The translations under genes and the position numbers were made by a program. From Burkholderiales bacterium (GTDB lineage Bacteria > Pseudomonadota > Gammaproteobacteria > Burkholderiales > Burkholderiaceae_C), in assembly GCA_947474755.1 (NCBI GenBank), contig CANJJE010000001.1:248001-312000 (forward strand): DNA of 64,000 nt. The letters are read 5' to 3'. Below, in pieces: positions 1 to 8,624 of the stretch. The notes under the pieces are model-generated. The model was not told where the DNA came from. It saw nothing but the letters and a program-made list of their open reading frames with translations, and searched no databases. Each line of letters starts with the position of its first letter. Position 1 is the stretch's first letter.

Positions 1-81
1 CAGTCACGCCTGTCCGCTTGCACGTCAGGGTGAACGCCAGCGCAGTCACTGGGAAATGCAGCAAATTCGGCGCAGCCAAGG

Positions 82-87
82 ATTATA
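82..87 (-). promoter_or_regulatory. Candidate -10 element (TATAAT) reading out of the window's left edge
   Basis: On the minus strand positions 87-82 read TATAAT, a perfect sigma-70 -10 box, inside the gap after dnaG. No good -35 lies 16-18 nt upstream, so the strength is unclear. In many proteobacteria rpoD follows dnaG, so this may be the private promoter of an rpoD gene lying outside the window; that identity is inference. I see no gene in 1-143. Confidence 0.4.
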
Positions 88-143
88 CCGTTCGAGTGGC
101 GCAAAGAGGGGCTGGAGGCGCCAGCCTGCAAGCTGGGCGGGCG

Positions 144-1985
144 TCAGGTCAGCGGGGCGGCCGCCCGGGTCAGCGCGGCTTTCAAGCGTGCGCGGCTTTG
201 CAGCAACAAGGTGCTCCGCGCCTGTATGTCCGGTGACATGAGCCCCGATTCGAATAGCAGCTTGAGCTCGTGATCTACCTCCTGCAAGCGCAGCTGATCG
301 AGCAGCAGATGCATCTGCTGTTTCAGGTCCGTCTGCGCCTCCGGATAGTGGAAGCCGGCGATGCGATCGAGCGTGGCTCGGGCATGAGCGTCATCACCCA
401 CGGACCGAGTGAGTTCATCCAGCAACGCCGAAGGGTTCATTGGCCCTTGGTCGTGCAGGCAGCGCTCGACGTGGGCGAACAGGCTGGCATAGGGCGTGGT
501 CTGTTCAGCCAGCAAATCATGTGCTTCACCCTCGATCTCCCACCAGAGCTCAGCGCGATGCAGCAGCAGCCACAACACCCGGTCCAGCTGGTTCGCCGTA
601 CCCTGACGCACGGCTCTGACGAGCTGCCTCGGCGGCGAAGCCGCAGTGTCCGGGGCCGACGGGCGGGCTTTCGTTGCGCTGGCCTGCCACAGGGTGGTCA
701 ATTCACCGGTATCGAGCGTGGCGACACTGGCCAGCTCCCCGAGCAACTGGCGCTTCAGGGCACCTTCTGGCAGAGCGGTCCAGAGTGGGCGGGCCACCGC
801 GAGAAAGCGCGCACGGCCTTCTGCCGTCGCCATGTCGCAACCGTCTTGAGCGACTGCGACCAGCTGTCGCGAGAGCGGCACCGCCTGCTCGATGCAGCGC
901 CCGAAACCCTCGGTACCGTACTGGCGCACATAGGAGTCGGGGTCGTGCTCCGCCGGAAGGAAGAGGAAGCGGATGCTGCGCACATCGGTTGCGTGGGGTA
1001 GCGCGGCTTCCAGAGCGCGGCCGGCCGCACGCCGACCGGCCGCATCGCCGTCAAAGCTGAACACCACTGCATCGGTGAAGCGGAACAGCTTTTGCACATG
1101 CTCGGCGGTGCAGGCGGTGCCGAGCGTGGCGACCGCGTTCGGGAATCCCAGTTGCGCCAGGGCCACCACGTCCATATAGCCCTCGACGACCAGCACGAAG
1201 CCGCGCTGACGGATGGCGGTGCGCGCTTCGAACAGGCCGTAAAGCTCGCGGCCCTTGCTGAACACTGGCGTTTCGGGCGAGTTCAGGTATTTCGGCTCAC
1301 CGCGGTCCAGCACGCGGCCGCCGAAGCCGATCACATCGCCTTGCACCGAACGGATCGGGAACATGATGCGGTCGCGGAAGCGGTCGTAGCGCTTCGCAGC
1401 CGCAGCGTCGTCGTCGCCTTCGTGGGCGATCACCAGACCGCTTTCTTCCAGCAGCGGATCGTCGTAGCGCGGGAAGGCGCTGGCCAGCGAACGCCACCCG
1501 TCTGGTGCGTAGCCCATCATGAAACGAGCGGCGATCTCGCCGCTTAGGCCGCGCAGCTTCAGGTAGTCGATCGCGCGCGGATTGGCCTTGAGTTGTTGGC
1601 GGTAATGGTTTGCCGCCTTCGCCAAAACGTCGGCGAGCGTGCTTTGCCGTTCCTTGAGCTTGGTCGCGCGTTCGCGTTCTTCGGCTGAACGATCATCCTG
1701 TGGCACGGTCATTCCGACCTGTTGCGCCAGGTCGTTGACCGCATCGATGAAGCCCATGCCCGAATGTTCCATCAGGAACCCGATGGCATTGCCGTGCACA
1801 CCGCAACCGAAGCAGTGGTAGGTCTGGCGGGAAGGACTGACCGCGAAGCTGGGGGATTTTTCCCCGTGGAATGGGCACAAACCCATGTGGTTTGCGCCTG
1901 ACTTCTTTAGCGTGACGTGCCGCCCGACGACCTCGGCGATGTCAACGCGGGAGAGCAGGTCTTGAAGGAACGATGGCGCGATCAC
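144..1985 (-). CDS. dnaG: DNA primase DnaG
   Basis: Synthesises the RNA primers that start Okazaki fragments, acting with the replicative helicase at the fork. The 613-residue protein opens with the CHC2 zinc-binding module (C37, H40, C58, C61). The catalytic TOPRIM domain follows, with EGYMD at 268-272 and DGD at 312-314, the acidic residues that bind metal. The C-terminal third is the variable helicase-interaction region. The length is normal for the family. The start MIAPSFLQDLL matches the usual DnaG N-terminus. Upstream is an H-NS-type gene rather than the rpsU/yqeY genes often found before dnaG. No truncation or frameshift is seen. Confidence 0.97.
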   Translation of the reverse strand: MIAPSFLQDLLSRVDIAEVVGRHVTLKKSGANHMGLCPFHGEKSPSFAVSPSRQTYHCFGCGVHGNAIGFLMEHSGMGFIDAVNDLAQQVGMTVPQDDRSAEERERATKLKERQSTLADVLAKAANHYRQQLKANPRAIDYLKLRGLSGEIAARFMMGYAPDGWRSLASAFPRYDDPLLEESGLVIAHEGDDDAAAAKRYDRFRDRIMFPIRSVQGDVIGFGGRVLDRGEPKYLNSPETPVFSKGRELYGLFEARTAIRQRGFVLVVEGYMDVVALAQLGFPNAVATLGTACTAEHVQKLFRFTDAVVFSFDGDAAGRRAAGRALEAALPHATDVRSIRFLFLPAEHDPDSYVRQYGTEGFGRCIEQAVPLSRQLVAVAQDGCDMATAEGRARFLAVARPLWTALPEGALKRQLLGELASVATLDTGELTTLWQASATKARPSAPDTAASPPRQLVRAVRQGTANQLDRVLWLLLHRAELWWEIEGEAHDLLAEQTTPYASLFAHVERCLHDQGPMNPSALLDELTRSVGDDAHARATLDRIAGFHYPEAQTDLKQQMHLLLDQLRLQEVDHELKLLFESGLMSPDIQARSTLLLQSRARLKAALTRAAAPLT

Positions 1986-2108
1986 GCCTTCAGTTTAGCG
2001 GTGAGCCCCTGTGGACTGGCTGCTGGCAGACAGCTACCCCGACGAGTTACGAACGACCTCTGCCGGGACTGGTCGAAAAGGCGCGGCGCTTCGACTGCGC
2101 CGTGCTCA

Positions 2109-2417
2109 TCAAACCGCGAAATCGCTAAGTTGGCGGCCGGAGGCCAGTGCAGCTTTCAGCCACTTCGGCTGCAAGCCGCGGCCGCTCCAGGATTCACCCG
2201 TTGCGGTGTTACGGTATTTTGCGGCGACCTTGCCACCTTTGGCTGCGCTCGGCGCACGCGAAGTCGACTTCACCGAAATGTCCGCGATGGTCAGCCCATA
2301 TTCCTGCATCAGGCTCTTGACTTGGGCAATCGCGCTGGCAAGTTCTTCCTTGCGCGTCGACTCAATCGCCTTGTCCAACTCGGCTTTTTGATTCAGCAGT
2401 TCTTTCAGTGTCGACAT
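2109..2417 (-). CDS. H-NS family nucleoid-associated protein
   Basis: Small (102 aa) DNA-bridging protein expected to coat AT-rich DNA and silence horizontally acquired genes. The N-terminal half (about residues 1-50) is a charged helix rich in E, K and Q, the oligomerisation part. The C-terminal part carries the core DNA-binding motif SWSGRGLQPKWL, preceded by a basic linker (AAKGGKVAAKYRN). An ATG two codons upstream is possible, but AAAGGA sits about 7 nt before the ATG at 2417, so that start is preferred. It has its own near-consensus promoter and is not obviously cotranscribed with dnaG. This is one of several H-NS paralogues typical of Burkholderiales; the specific paralogue cannot be named. 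Confidence 0.9.
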   Translation of the reverse strand: MSTLKELLNQKAELDKAIESTRKEELASAIAQVKSLMQEYGLTIADISVKSTSRAPSAAKGGKVAAKYRNTATGESWSGRGLQPKWLKAALASGRQLSDFAV

Positions 2418-2472
2418 GAGCATTCCTTTGAACGTAGATTAAATGGGGCACCGTATAACCGGACGCAGCGCG

Positions 2473-2499
2473 AGTATACAAAACTTCGAGCAGCGTCAA
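2473..2499 (-). promoter_or_regulatory. Candidate sigma-70 promoter of the H-NS-type gene
   Basis: Minus strand: -35 TTGACG at 2499-2494 and -10 TATACT at 2478-2473, separated by 15 nt, slightly short of the ideal 17. It lies about 55 nt upstream of the H-NS-type start codon in a locally AT-richer gap. Predicted only from the hexamers. Confidence 0.5.
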
Positions 2500-2532
2500 A
2501 CCGGGAGCGATTAATCAACGTGAATCAAACCG

Positions 2533-2553
2533 AAAAAAACAACGCATGCTGTT
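2533..2553 (-). terminator. Rho-independent terminator after yggX
   Basis: Minus strand: stem AACAGC / GTTGTT (one G-U pair) around loop ATGC, running into seven consecutive T. It lies about 35 nt past the yggX stop codon and separates argA-yggX from the downstream H-NS-type gene. Confidence 0.65.
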
Positions 2554-2586
2554 TTGTTTTCGTTTGCAGATCGATTTCAAAAATAC

Positions 2587-2859
2587 TCATGCTGACGGTG
2601 GAACGTAACCGGCCACCTGTTCGGCGCCGCCACCGAAAAAGAAATTCTCCATCTGACGGGCTAGATATTGACGAGACCGCAGGTCTGCCAGATTCAAACG
2701 GTTTTCGTTGACCAGCATCGTCTGATGCTTCATCCAGAGTGCCCAGGCTTCCTTGCTGACCTCGTTGTAGATACGCTTGCCAAGTTCGCCCGGATAAGGC
2801 GCGTAGTCGAGTCCCTCCCCGACCTTCTTGAGGTGAATGCAATTGACGGTTCGTGCCAT
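2587..2859 (-). CDS. yggX: Probable Fe(2+)-trafficking / oxidative damage protection protein (YggX family)
   Basis: A 90-residue cytoplasmic protein linked in enterobacteria to protecting iron-sulfur clusters from oxidants and to intracellular iron traffic. The N-terminus [20 protein letters not shown], with its single conserved cysteine at residue 7, is characteristic. So is the central [20 protein letters not shown] block. The length matches the family (about 90 aa). It lies 69 nt after argA on the same strand and is followed by an intrinsic terminator, so argA and yggX are probably cotranscribed. Identity is based on recognised family sequence; the biochemical role in this organism is not shown. 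Confidence 0.93.
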   Translation of the reverse strand: MARTVNCIHLKKVGEGLDYAPYPGELGKRIYNEVSKEAWALWMKHQTMLVNENRLNLADLRSRQYLARQMENFFFGGGAEQVAGYVPPSA

Positions 2860-2928
2860 GGGGTGTCTCCAATAAAAATGCGTTCAATGAGTGGGCCACA
2901 TGGAATGCGGCAAACAGGATGTCGACAC

Positions 2929-4269
2929 TCAGGCGATCGGTTTCACCAGCACTTGCGAGCGACGATCCCAGTTGTATTTCCGCTGCCGCGCTTCGGGCAG
3001 CCAGTCAGGCGAGACCTGTTCGAAACCGCGCTTGATGAACCAGTGCATCGTTCGCGTCGTCAATACGAAGATGCTCTTCAATCCCATTGCGCGGGCGCGC
3101 TGCTCTATGCGTTTGAGAATCCGCTCACCGTCGCCTTGCCCTTGTACTTCAGGTGACACGGTCAGAGCTGCCATCTCACCGGTGTGTTTCTCTGGATAAG
3201 GGTATAGCGCAGCACATCCGAATATCACTCCGTCGTGTTCGATGACCGTGTAGAAATCGATATCACGTTCGATTTCAGTGCGATCCCTTTTCACGAGCGT
3301 GCCGTCGTTTTCAAATGGCACGATCAACTGCAACACGCCACCGATGTCGTCAGCTGTGGCCTCGCGCAGGCTTTCCAGCTTTTCATCGACGATCATCGTG
3401 CCTACACCATCGTGGGTGAATGACTCCATCAACACCGAACCGTCGACAGAAAACGGAATGATGTGTACGCGCACGACGCCGTTCTGACTGGCTTTCACTG
3501 CATGCTGCAAATAAAACGCGGTGTCGGTGGGCTGCTGTGGATTGGGCAAGGCAGCCAGCAGTTTCTCTGCGTCTGCGAGCGCCAATTCCTGATCGATCTC
3601 GCTGTCCGGATCGGCGATGTCGAGCGGAATACCCTTGACCTCGGTGACGTAGATCAGCTTGTCGGCCTGCAAGGAAATAGCAGCACTCGCGGCAACGTCT
3701 TCCATGCTGAGGTTGAACGCTTCGCCGGTCGGCGAGAACCCGAAGGGCGACAGCATCACCAGTGCGCCGAAGTCGACAGCGCGCCGGATGCCGATCGCGT
3801 CGATCTTGCGCACCAGCCCGGTGTGAAGAAAGTCCACGCCGTCAATCACCCCAACCGGCTTGGCGGTGATGAAGTTGCCAGACACCACGCGGATCTGGCT
3901 GCCCGCCATCGGGGTGTTCGGCAACCCCTGCGAGAACGCGGCTTCGATCTCGTAGCGAAGCTGGCCGGCTGCCTCCTGCGCGCAGTCGAGTGCGATCGCA
4001 TCGGTCACGCGCATGCCGTGGCTATAACGTGAGGCATGCCCCTTGGCCTTGAGCTGCTCTTCGACCTGCGGCCGGAAGCCGTGCACCAGCACCACCTTGA
4101 TACCCATGGCGTGGATCAGCGCCAGATCCTGCGCAAAGGTGTTCAGCTTGCCGGCCGCGATCAACTCACCGGCAATGGCGACGACGAAAGTCTTGCTGCG
4201 GTGCGCATGGATGTACGGTGCGACCGAGCGGAACCACGGAACGAACGTGTGTGGGAAGACCAGGCTCAT
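2929..4269 (-). CDS. argA: N-acetylglutamate synthase ArgA
   Basis: Catalyses acetyl-CoA + L-glutamate to N-acetylglutamate, the first step of arginine synthesis. The protein (446 aa from the start used here) has an N-terminal amino-acid-kinase-like regulatory domain (about 1-285, VVAIAGELIAAGKL near its start). A GNAT acetyltransferase domain follows, with an acetyl-CoA loop region VQGQGDGERILKRIE near residue 390. The length equals the classic bacterial ArgA. The start is ambiguous: ATG at 4269 gives MSLVFPHTFV, while an ATG at 4302 adds 11 residues and would overlap the 5' end of divergent hrpA; neither has a strong ribosome-binding site. The open frame continues much further upstream opposite hrpA, which is a high-GC artefact. 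Confidence 0.93.
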   Translation of the reverse strand: MSLVFPHTFVPWFRSVAPYIHAHRSKTFVVAIAGELIAAGKLNTFAQDLALIHAMGIKVVLVHGFRPQVEEQLKAKGHASRYSHGMRVTDAIALDCAQEAAGQLRYEIEAAFSQGLPNTPMAGSQIRVVSGNFITAKPVGVIDGVDFLHTGLVRKIDAIGIRRAVDFGALVMLSPFGFSPTGEAFNLSMEDVAASAAISLQADKLIYVTEVKGIPLDIADPDSEIDQELALADAEKLLAALPNPQQPTDTAFYLQHAVKASQNGVVRVHIIPFSVDGSVLMESFTHDGVGTMIVDEKLESLREATADDIGGVLQLIVPFENDGTLVKRDRTEIERDIDFYTVIEHDGVIFGCAALYPYPEKHTGEMAALTVSPEVQGQGDGERILKRIEQRARAMGLKSIFVLTTRTMHWFIKRGFEQVSPDWLPEARQRKYNWDRRSQVLVKPIA

Positions 4270-4311
4270 CGTGGCGCTTTGAAATAATGACTGATTTTGC
4301 ATGAAGGCCCG

Positions 4312-7300
4312 ATGACGTCTGCCCCGCGAGCCCGCCCGACGCCCCGCTCTGTGCCCCGTCCGAACGCGACGCCCGCGAATCCGATTCCGCCGATCTCCTT
4401 TGCTGACACGCTGCCGGTATCGGCGCGGCGCGATGACATCGCGAAGGCGATTGAAGCGCATCAGGTGGTCATCGTCTGCGGCGAGACCGGCTCGGGCAAG
4501 ACGACGCAGCTGCCGAAGATCGCGCTGACGCTTGGCCGTGGTCGCGGCGCTGGTGGCCGCGGGCTGATCGGCCATACGCAACCGAGGCGCATCGCCGCCT
4601 CGAGCGTGGCCAAGCGCATCGCGCAGGAGCTGAATTCGCCGCTGGGCGAGGTGGTCGGCTTCAAGGTGCGGTTTCAGGACCGACTGACACCGGGTGCCAG
4701 CGTCAAGCTGATGACCGACGGCATCTTGCTGGCGGAAACGCAGACCGATCCGTTGCTGCGCGCCTATGACACGCTGATCATCGACGAGGCGCACGAGCGC
4801 AGCCTGAACATCGATTTCCTGCTCGGCTATCTGCGCCAGTTGCTGCCACGGCGGCCCGACCTGAAGGTGATCGTGACCTCGGCCACCATCGATGCGGATC
4901 GCTTTGCTCAGCACTTCGCCAGCAAGGATGGCCCGGCGCCGGTGATCCAGGTGTCGGGGCGCCTGTTCCCGGTCGAGCAGCGCTGGCGACCATTCGAGGA
5001 CAGTCGTGAATATGGCTTGAACCAGGCCATCGCGGATGCGGTCGATGAACTGTGGATGAGCGGTTCCGCAGGCTCCGGCGGTGACGTGCTGGTGTTTCTG
5101 CCTGGCGAGCGCGAGATCCGCGATGCGGCCGATCATCTGCGTCGCCACCACCCGCCAGGTGTGGAAGTTGTCCCTCTGTTCGCGCGGCTCAGCCAACAGG
5201 AGCAGGACCATGTGTTCGAGCCTCACAGCGCACGCCGCATCGTGCTCGCCACTAATGTGGCCGAGACCTCGTTGACGGTGCCCGGCATCCAGTACGTGAT
5301 TGACGCCGGCACGGCGCGTGTCAAACGCTACAGCTACCGCAACAAGGTTGAACAGCTGCAGATCGAGCCCACCAGCCAGGCTGCGGCCAACCAGCGCGCC
5401 GGCCGATGCGGCCGTGTCAGCAATGGCATCTGCATCCGCCTCTACGACGAAAAGGATTTCGCTGGCCGACCGAAGTTCACCGACCCGGAAATCATGCGCT
5501 CGTCGCTGGCCGGTGTGATCCTGCGGATGAAGTCGTTGAATCTCGGTCTGGTCGAGGACTTCCCGTTCATCGAGCCACCGCCACGCCGTGCGATCGCCGA
5601 TGGCTATCAGCTGCTGGCCGAGCTCGGCGCCGTCGACGAGCAAAACGAGCTGACATCGATGGGCATGGAGCTGGCGCGCCTCCCGCTCGACCCCAGAGTC
5701 GGCCGGATGATCCTGGAGGCGCGCAGTCGTCAGGCGCTCACCGAGGTGCTGATCGTCGCTAGCGCGATGAGCGTACAGGATGTGCGCGACCGACCACTCG
5801 AGGCGCAGCAGGCCGCCGATGCGGCGCACAAGAAGTTCGACGATGAGCGCTCGGAGTTCCTGGGCACACTGAAGTTGTGGAAATGGCTCGAAGCCTCGCG
5901 CGGCGCGGGCCTCGATGACACCCAGCGAGAACACAAGCTCAGCGTGCGCAAGCAGGAGCAGCTGCTGCGCGAGCACTTCATCTCGCCGCGTCGCGTGCGC
6001 GAGTGGCGCGACATCCACTCGCAATTGCTCACGGTCGTGGCCGAGCACGGCTGGCGGCTCAATGCGTCGCCGGCCACCTACGAGCAGCTTCACCTGTCGC
6101 TGCTGGCCGGTCTGCTTGGCAACATCGGTGTGAAAAGCGATGAGGATGAGTGGTACCTCGGTGCGCGCGGCATCCGCTTCTACCGTCATCCGGGCATCAA
6201 TCTTTCGAAGAAGCCTGGCCGCTGGATCGTCGCGGCGGAACTGGTCGACACGACCCGGCTGTATGGCCGTGGCGTAGCGGCAATCGAGCCGCAATGGCTG
6301 CCGCAGATTGCAGCGCACGTCATCAAGACGCAGTTGCTCGAACCACATTGGGAAAAGAAGGCGGCCGAGGTCATCGCGCTGGAGCGCGCAACGCTTTACG
6401 GCATCGTGATCTACAGCAATCGTCGCGTGAATTTCGGGCTGGTGAACCCCACCGAGGCGCGCGAGATCTTCATCCGCGAGGCGCTGGTCGCTGGCGAATG
6501 GGAGACGCGGCTGCCATTCCTCGCCGCCAACCGCAAGCTGATTGCGCAGGTCGAAGACCTCGAACACAAGTCGCGCCGCCAGGATGTGCTGGTCGACGAC
6601 GAGCTGATCCAAGCCTTCTACGACCAGCAGTTGCCAGCCGAGGTCTGCAGCGGCGCAACGCTGGAGCGCTGGTATCGCGACGAAGTCAAGCGCCAGCCGA
6701 AGCTGCTGTTGTTGACGCGCGAAGAGCTGATGCGCCACGAAGCTGCCGGTATCACCACCGCGGCGTTCCCGAAGACGATTCGCATGGGCGGCGTCGATTG
6801 CGCTGCGGTCTATCTGCACGAGCCCGGTGATTCGAAGGACGGCGTGACGGTGACGGTGCCGATCTATGCGCTGAACCAGGTCAGCGACGAGCGCTGTGAA
6901 TGGCTGGTGCCCGGCATGCTGAAGGACAAGGTGCTCGCGCTGGCTAAAAGCCTGCCCCAGCGGCCGCGTTCCCGTCTGGTGCCATTGCCGGACTATGCCG
7001 CGGCGTTCATCGCCGACGTGGGCGCGGCGAACGGCTTTGGCAGCGGCAGCCTGATCGATGCATTGTTGAGGCACGTGCGCGACAAGACGCAGGTCGACGT
7101 GAAGCGCACCGACTTCAAGCCAGAGCAGGTGCCGGCGCACCTGCTCATGAACTTCCGTGTCATCGACGAGAACGGCCGGCAGCTCGGCACCGGCCGCAAC
7201 CTGGCGATGCTGAAGGCCGAATTGGGCAGCCAGGCGCGCTCGGCATTTCAGGCGCTGGCGCAATTGAAGGTTCCGGCGGTGGCGATGTCGTCAACGAACA

Positions 7301-8241
7301 CTTCCGCGTTGAACGCTGTGGAGCCGGTGGAGCCGCCGCGTGTCCGAGCGGAGACGGCAAGCGCCCGGCTCGCCGCAGCGACCCCCATTGCGGAGACGCT
7401 TCACACCGACTGGACCTTTGGCGAGTTGCCCGAACTGTTGGAAGTGCGCCGTGGCGCACAGACGATGATCGGTTTTCCGGCTTTGATCGACCGCGGTACT
7501 GCGGTCGTGATCGAAGTCTTCGACGAGCCCGCCATCGCGTCAGCGCGCCACCGCGACGGCCTGCGAAAGCTGGTCGCGCTGCAGATCCGCGAGGCGCTGA
7601 AATACCTCGAAAAGAACATCCCCGACATGCAGAAGATGTCGGTGCTGTACTTGGCACTCGGCTCCGCCGACGAGCTGCGTGAGCAGGTGATCGGTCTCGC
7701 TATCGACCGCGCGTTTCTGGCCGACCCGCTACCTACCGATGCGGCCAGTTTCCGGCGCCGCGTCGATGAAGGGCGAGGGCGCCTGACATTGATCGCCAAC
7801 GAGATCGCGCGCACGGCACATGCTGTGCTGGTCGATCACGCTGCCGCAGTACGCAAGCTGAAGGACTCGCGTGCGCCGAAAGAGGTGTCGGACGACATCG
7901 AGGCGCAGCTGGCTCGGCTGGTGCCGAAGCGTTTTCTGCAAACCACACCGTGGGCGCAACTGGCCCATCTCCCGCGCTACCTGAAAGGCGTTGTGATGCG
8001 TCTCGACAAGTGGCGTGCCGATCCGGCACGCGACACCGCGCGGCTGGTCGAGTTGCGGCCGATCGAGCAGCGCTATCTGCGCACCGTGGCCGAACGCAAG
8101 GGCGTGCGCGATGCGCGGCTCGAAGAGTTCCGCTGGCTGCTCGAAGAGCTGCGCATCAGCCTCTTCGCGCAGGAGCTGCGCACGCCTCAACCGGTCAGTG
8201 CCAAGCGGCTCGAAAAGTCATGGGCGCAAATGATGCAATGA
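4312..8241 (+). CDS. hrpA: ATP-dependent RNA helicase HrpA (DEAH box)
   Basis: Large cytoplasmic DEAH-box RNA helicase, implicated in enterobacteria in mRNA processing and ribosome quality control. The product is about 1309 aa, the usual HrpA size. Visible motifs: Walker A GETGSGKT (57-64), DEAH (158-161), SAT in VTSATIDADRF, and motif VI QRAGRCGR near residue 365. The helicase-associated and long C-terminal HrpA-specific regions follow. The first about 30 residues are proline/arginine-rich. A TTG codon at 4297 could extend it by five residues, but ATG 4312, with AAGG just upstream, is preferred. It diverges from argA with almost no intergenic space. tRNA-Pro starts 43 nt after its stop codon. 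Confidence 0.96.
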   Translation: MTSAPRARPTPRSVPRPNATPANPIPPISFADTLPVSARRDDIAKAIEAHQVVIVCGETGSGKTTQLPKIALTLGRGRGAGGRGLIGHTQPRRIAASSVAKRIAQELNSPLGEVVGFKVRFQDRLTPGASVKLMTDGILLAETQTDPLLRAYDTLIIDEAHERSLNIDFLLGYLRQLLPRRPDLKVIVTSATIDADRFAQHFASKDGPAPVIQVSGRLFPVEQRWRPFEDSREYGLNQAIADAVDELWMSGSAGSGGDVLVFLPGEREIRDAADHLRRHHPPGVEVVPLFARLSQQEQDHVFEPHSARRIVLATNVAETSLTVPGIQYVIDAGTARVKRYSYRNKVEQLQIEPTSQAAANQRAGRCGRVSNGICIRLYDEKDFAGRPKFTDPEIMRSSLAGVILRMKSLNLGLVEDFPFIEPPPRRAIADGYQLLAELGAVDEQNELTSMGMELARLPLDPRVGRMILEARSRQALTEVLIVASAMSVQDVRDRPLEAQQAADAAHKKFDDERSEFLGTLKLWKWLEASRGAGLDDTQREHKLSVRKQEQLLREHFISPRRVREWRDIHSQLLTVVAEHGWRLNASPATYEQLHLSLLAGLLGNIGVKSDEDEWYLGARGIRFYRHPGINLSKKPGRWIVAAELVDTTRLYGRGVAAIEPQWLPQIAAHVIKTQLLEPHWEKKAAEVIALERATLYGIVIYSNRRVNFGLVNPTEAREIFIREALVAGEWETRLPFLAANRKLIAQVEDLEHKSRRQDVLVDDELIQAFYDQQLPAEVCSGATLERWYRDEVKRQPKLLLLTREELMRHEAAGITTAAFPKTIRMGGVDCAAVYLHEPGDSKDGVTVTVPIYALNQVSDERCEWLVPGMLKDKVLALAKSLPQRPRSRLVPLPDYAAAFIADVGAANGFGSGSLIDALLRHVRDKTQVDVKRTDFKPEQVPAHLLMNFRVIDENGRQLGTGRNLAMLKAELGSQARSAFQALAQLKVPAVAMSSTNTSALNAVEPVEPPRVRAETASARLAAATPIAETLHTDWTFGELPELLEVRRGAQTMIGFPALIDRGTAVVIEVFDEPAIASARHRDGLRKLVALQIREALKYLEKNIPDMQKMSVLYLALGSADELREQVIGLAIDRAFLADPLPTDAASFRRRVDEGRGRLTLIANEIARTAHAVLVDHAAAVRKLKDSRAPKEVSDDIEAQLARLVPKRFLQTTPWAQLAHLPRYLKGVVMRLDKWRADPARDTARLVELRPIEQRYLRTVAERKGVRDARLEEFRWLLEELRISLFAQELRTPQPVSAKRLEKSWAQMMQ

Positions 8242-8247
8242 ACGCTG

Positions 8248-8276
8248 TTCTCTGGGACTCGTGTTCGACATACAAT
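8248..8276 (+). promoter_or_regulatory. Candidate promoter of tRNA-Pro
   Basis: The -10 box TACAAT (8271-8276) is 17 nt after a weak -35-like TTCTCT (8248-8253). The predicted start point falls at about 8283, immediately before the mature tRNA 5' end at 8285. It begins just after the hrpA stop codon, so the tRNA need not depend on hrpA transcription. Confidence 0.45.
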
Positions 8277-8284
8277 GAAAGGCT

Positions 8285-8361
8285 CGGGGCGTAGCGCAGC
8301 CTGGTAGCGCACCTGGTTTGGGACCAGGTGGTCGTGAGTTCGAATCCCACCGCCCCGACCA
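8285..8361 (+). tRNA. tRNA-Pro (anticodon TGG)
   Basis: A 77-nt cloverleaf. The acceptor stem CGGGGCG pairs with CGCCCCG. The anticodon stem CCTGG/CCAGG encloses loop TTTGGGA, with anticodon TGG at 8319-8321. The T-loop is TTCGAAT. CCA is encoded in the DNA. Confidence 0.96.
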
Positions 8362-8461
8362 ATTCCCAAGCTCAGTGCTCTGCATTGAGTCTCCCCTGGT
8401 GACGCATTCCCGCTTCGGCGAATCGGCTCCAACGAATTCGATGCGGCGGTCACAGTCAACG

Positions 8462-8535
8462 GTGGCGGTAGCTCAACCGGATAGAGCACCAGCCTTCTAA
8501 GCTGGGGGTTACAGGTTCGATTCCTGTCCGCCGCG
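8462..8535 (+). tRNA. tRNA-Arg (anticodon TCT)
   Basis: A cloverleaf with acceptor GTGGCGG/CCGCCGC (one T-G pair), D-stem GCTC/GAGC, anticodon stem CCAGC/GCTGG with loop CTTCTAA (anticodon TCT at 8496-8498), and T-arm ACAGG/CCTGT. The discriminator G at 8535 is followed by CCCCA, so the CCA tail is not encoded exactly at 74-76 and must be added after processing. It lies 100 nt after tRNA-Pro. The 8362-8461 gap shows nothing else. Confidence 0.93.
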
Positions 8536-8624
8536 CCCCACGAATACACTGGCCGAGCCATGTTCGTCGCACCCGTGTCGCCCTTCGTCATCGCCTGCAT
8601 GCGGCTCGTGCACGCCGTTACTGC

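Noticed and set aside
4270-7263. Long open frame on the minus strand opposite hrpA, continuous with argA
   Set aside because: Pure mirror of hrpA codon bias in high-GC DNA; Arg/Gln/His-rich, no domain; argA has a normal start at 4269.
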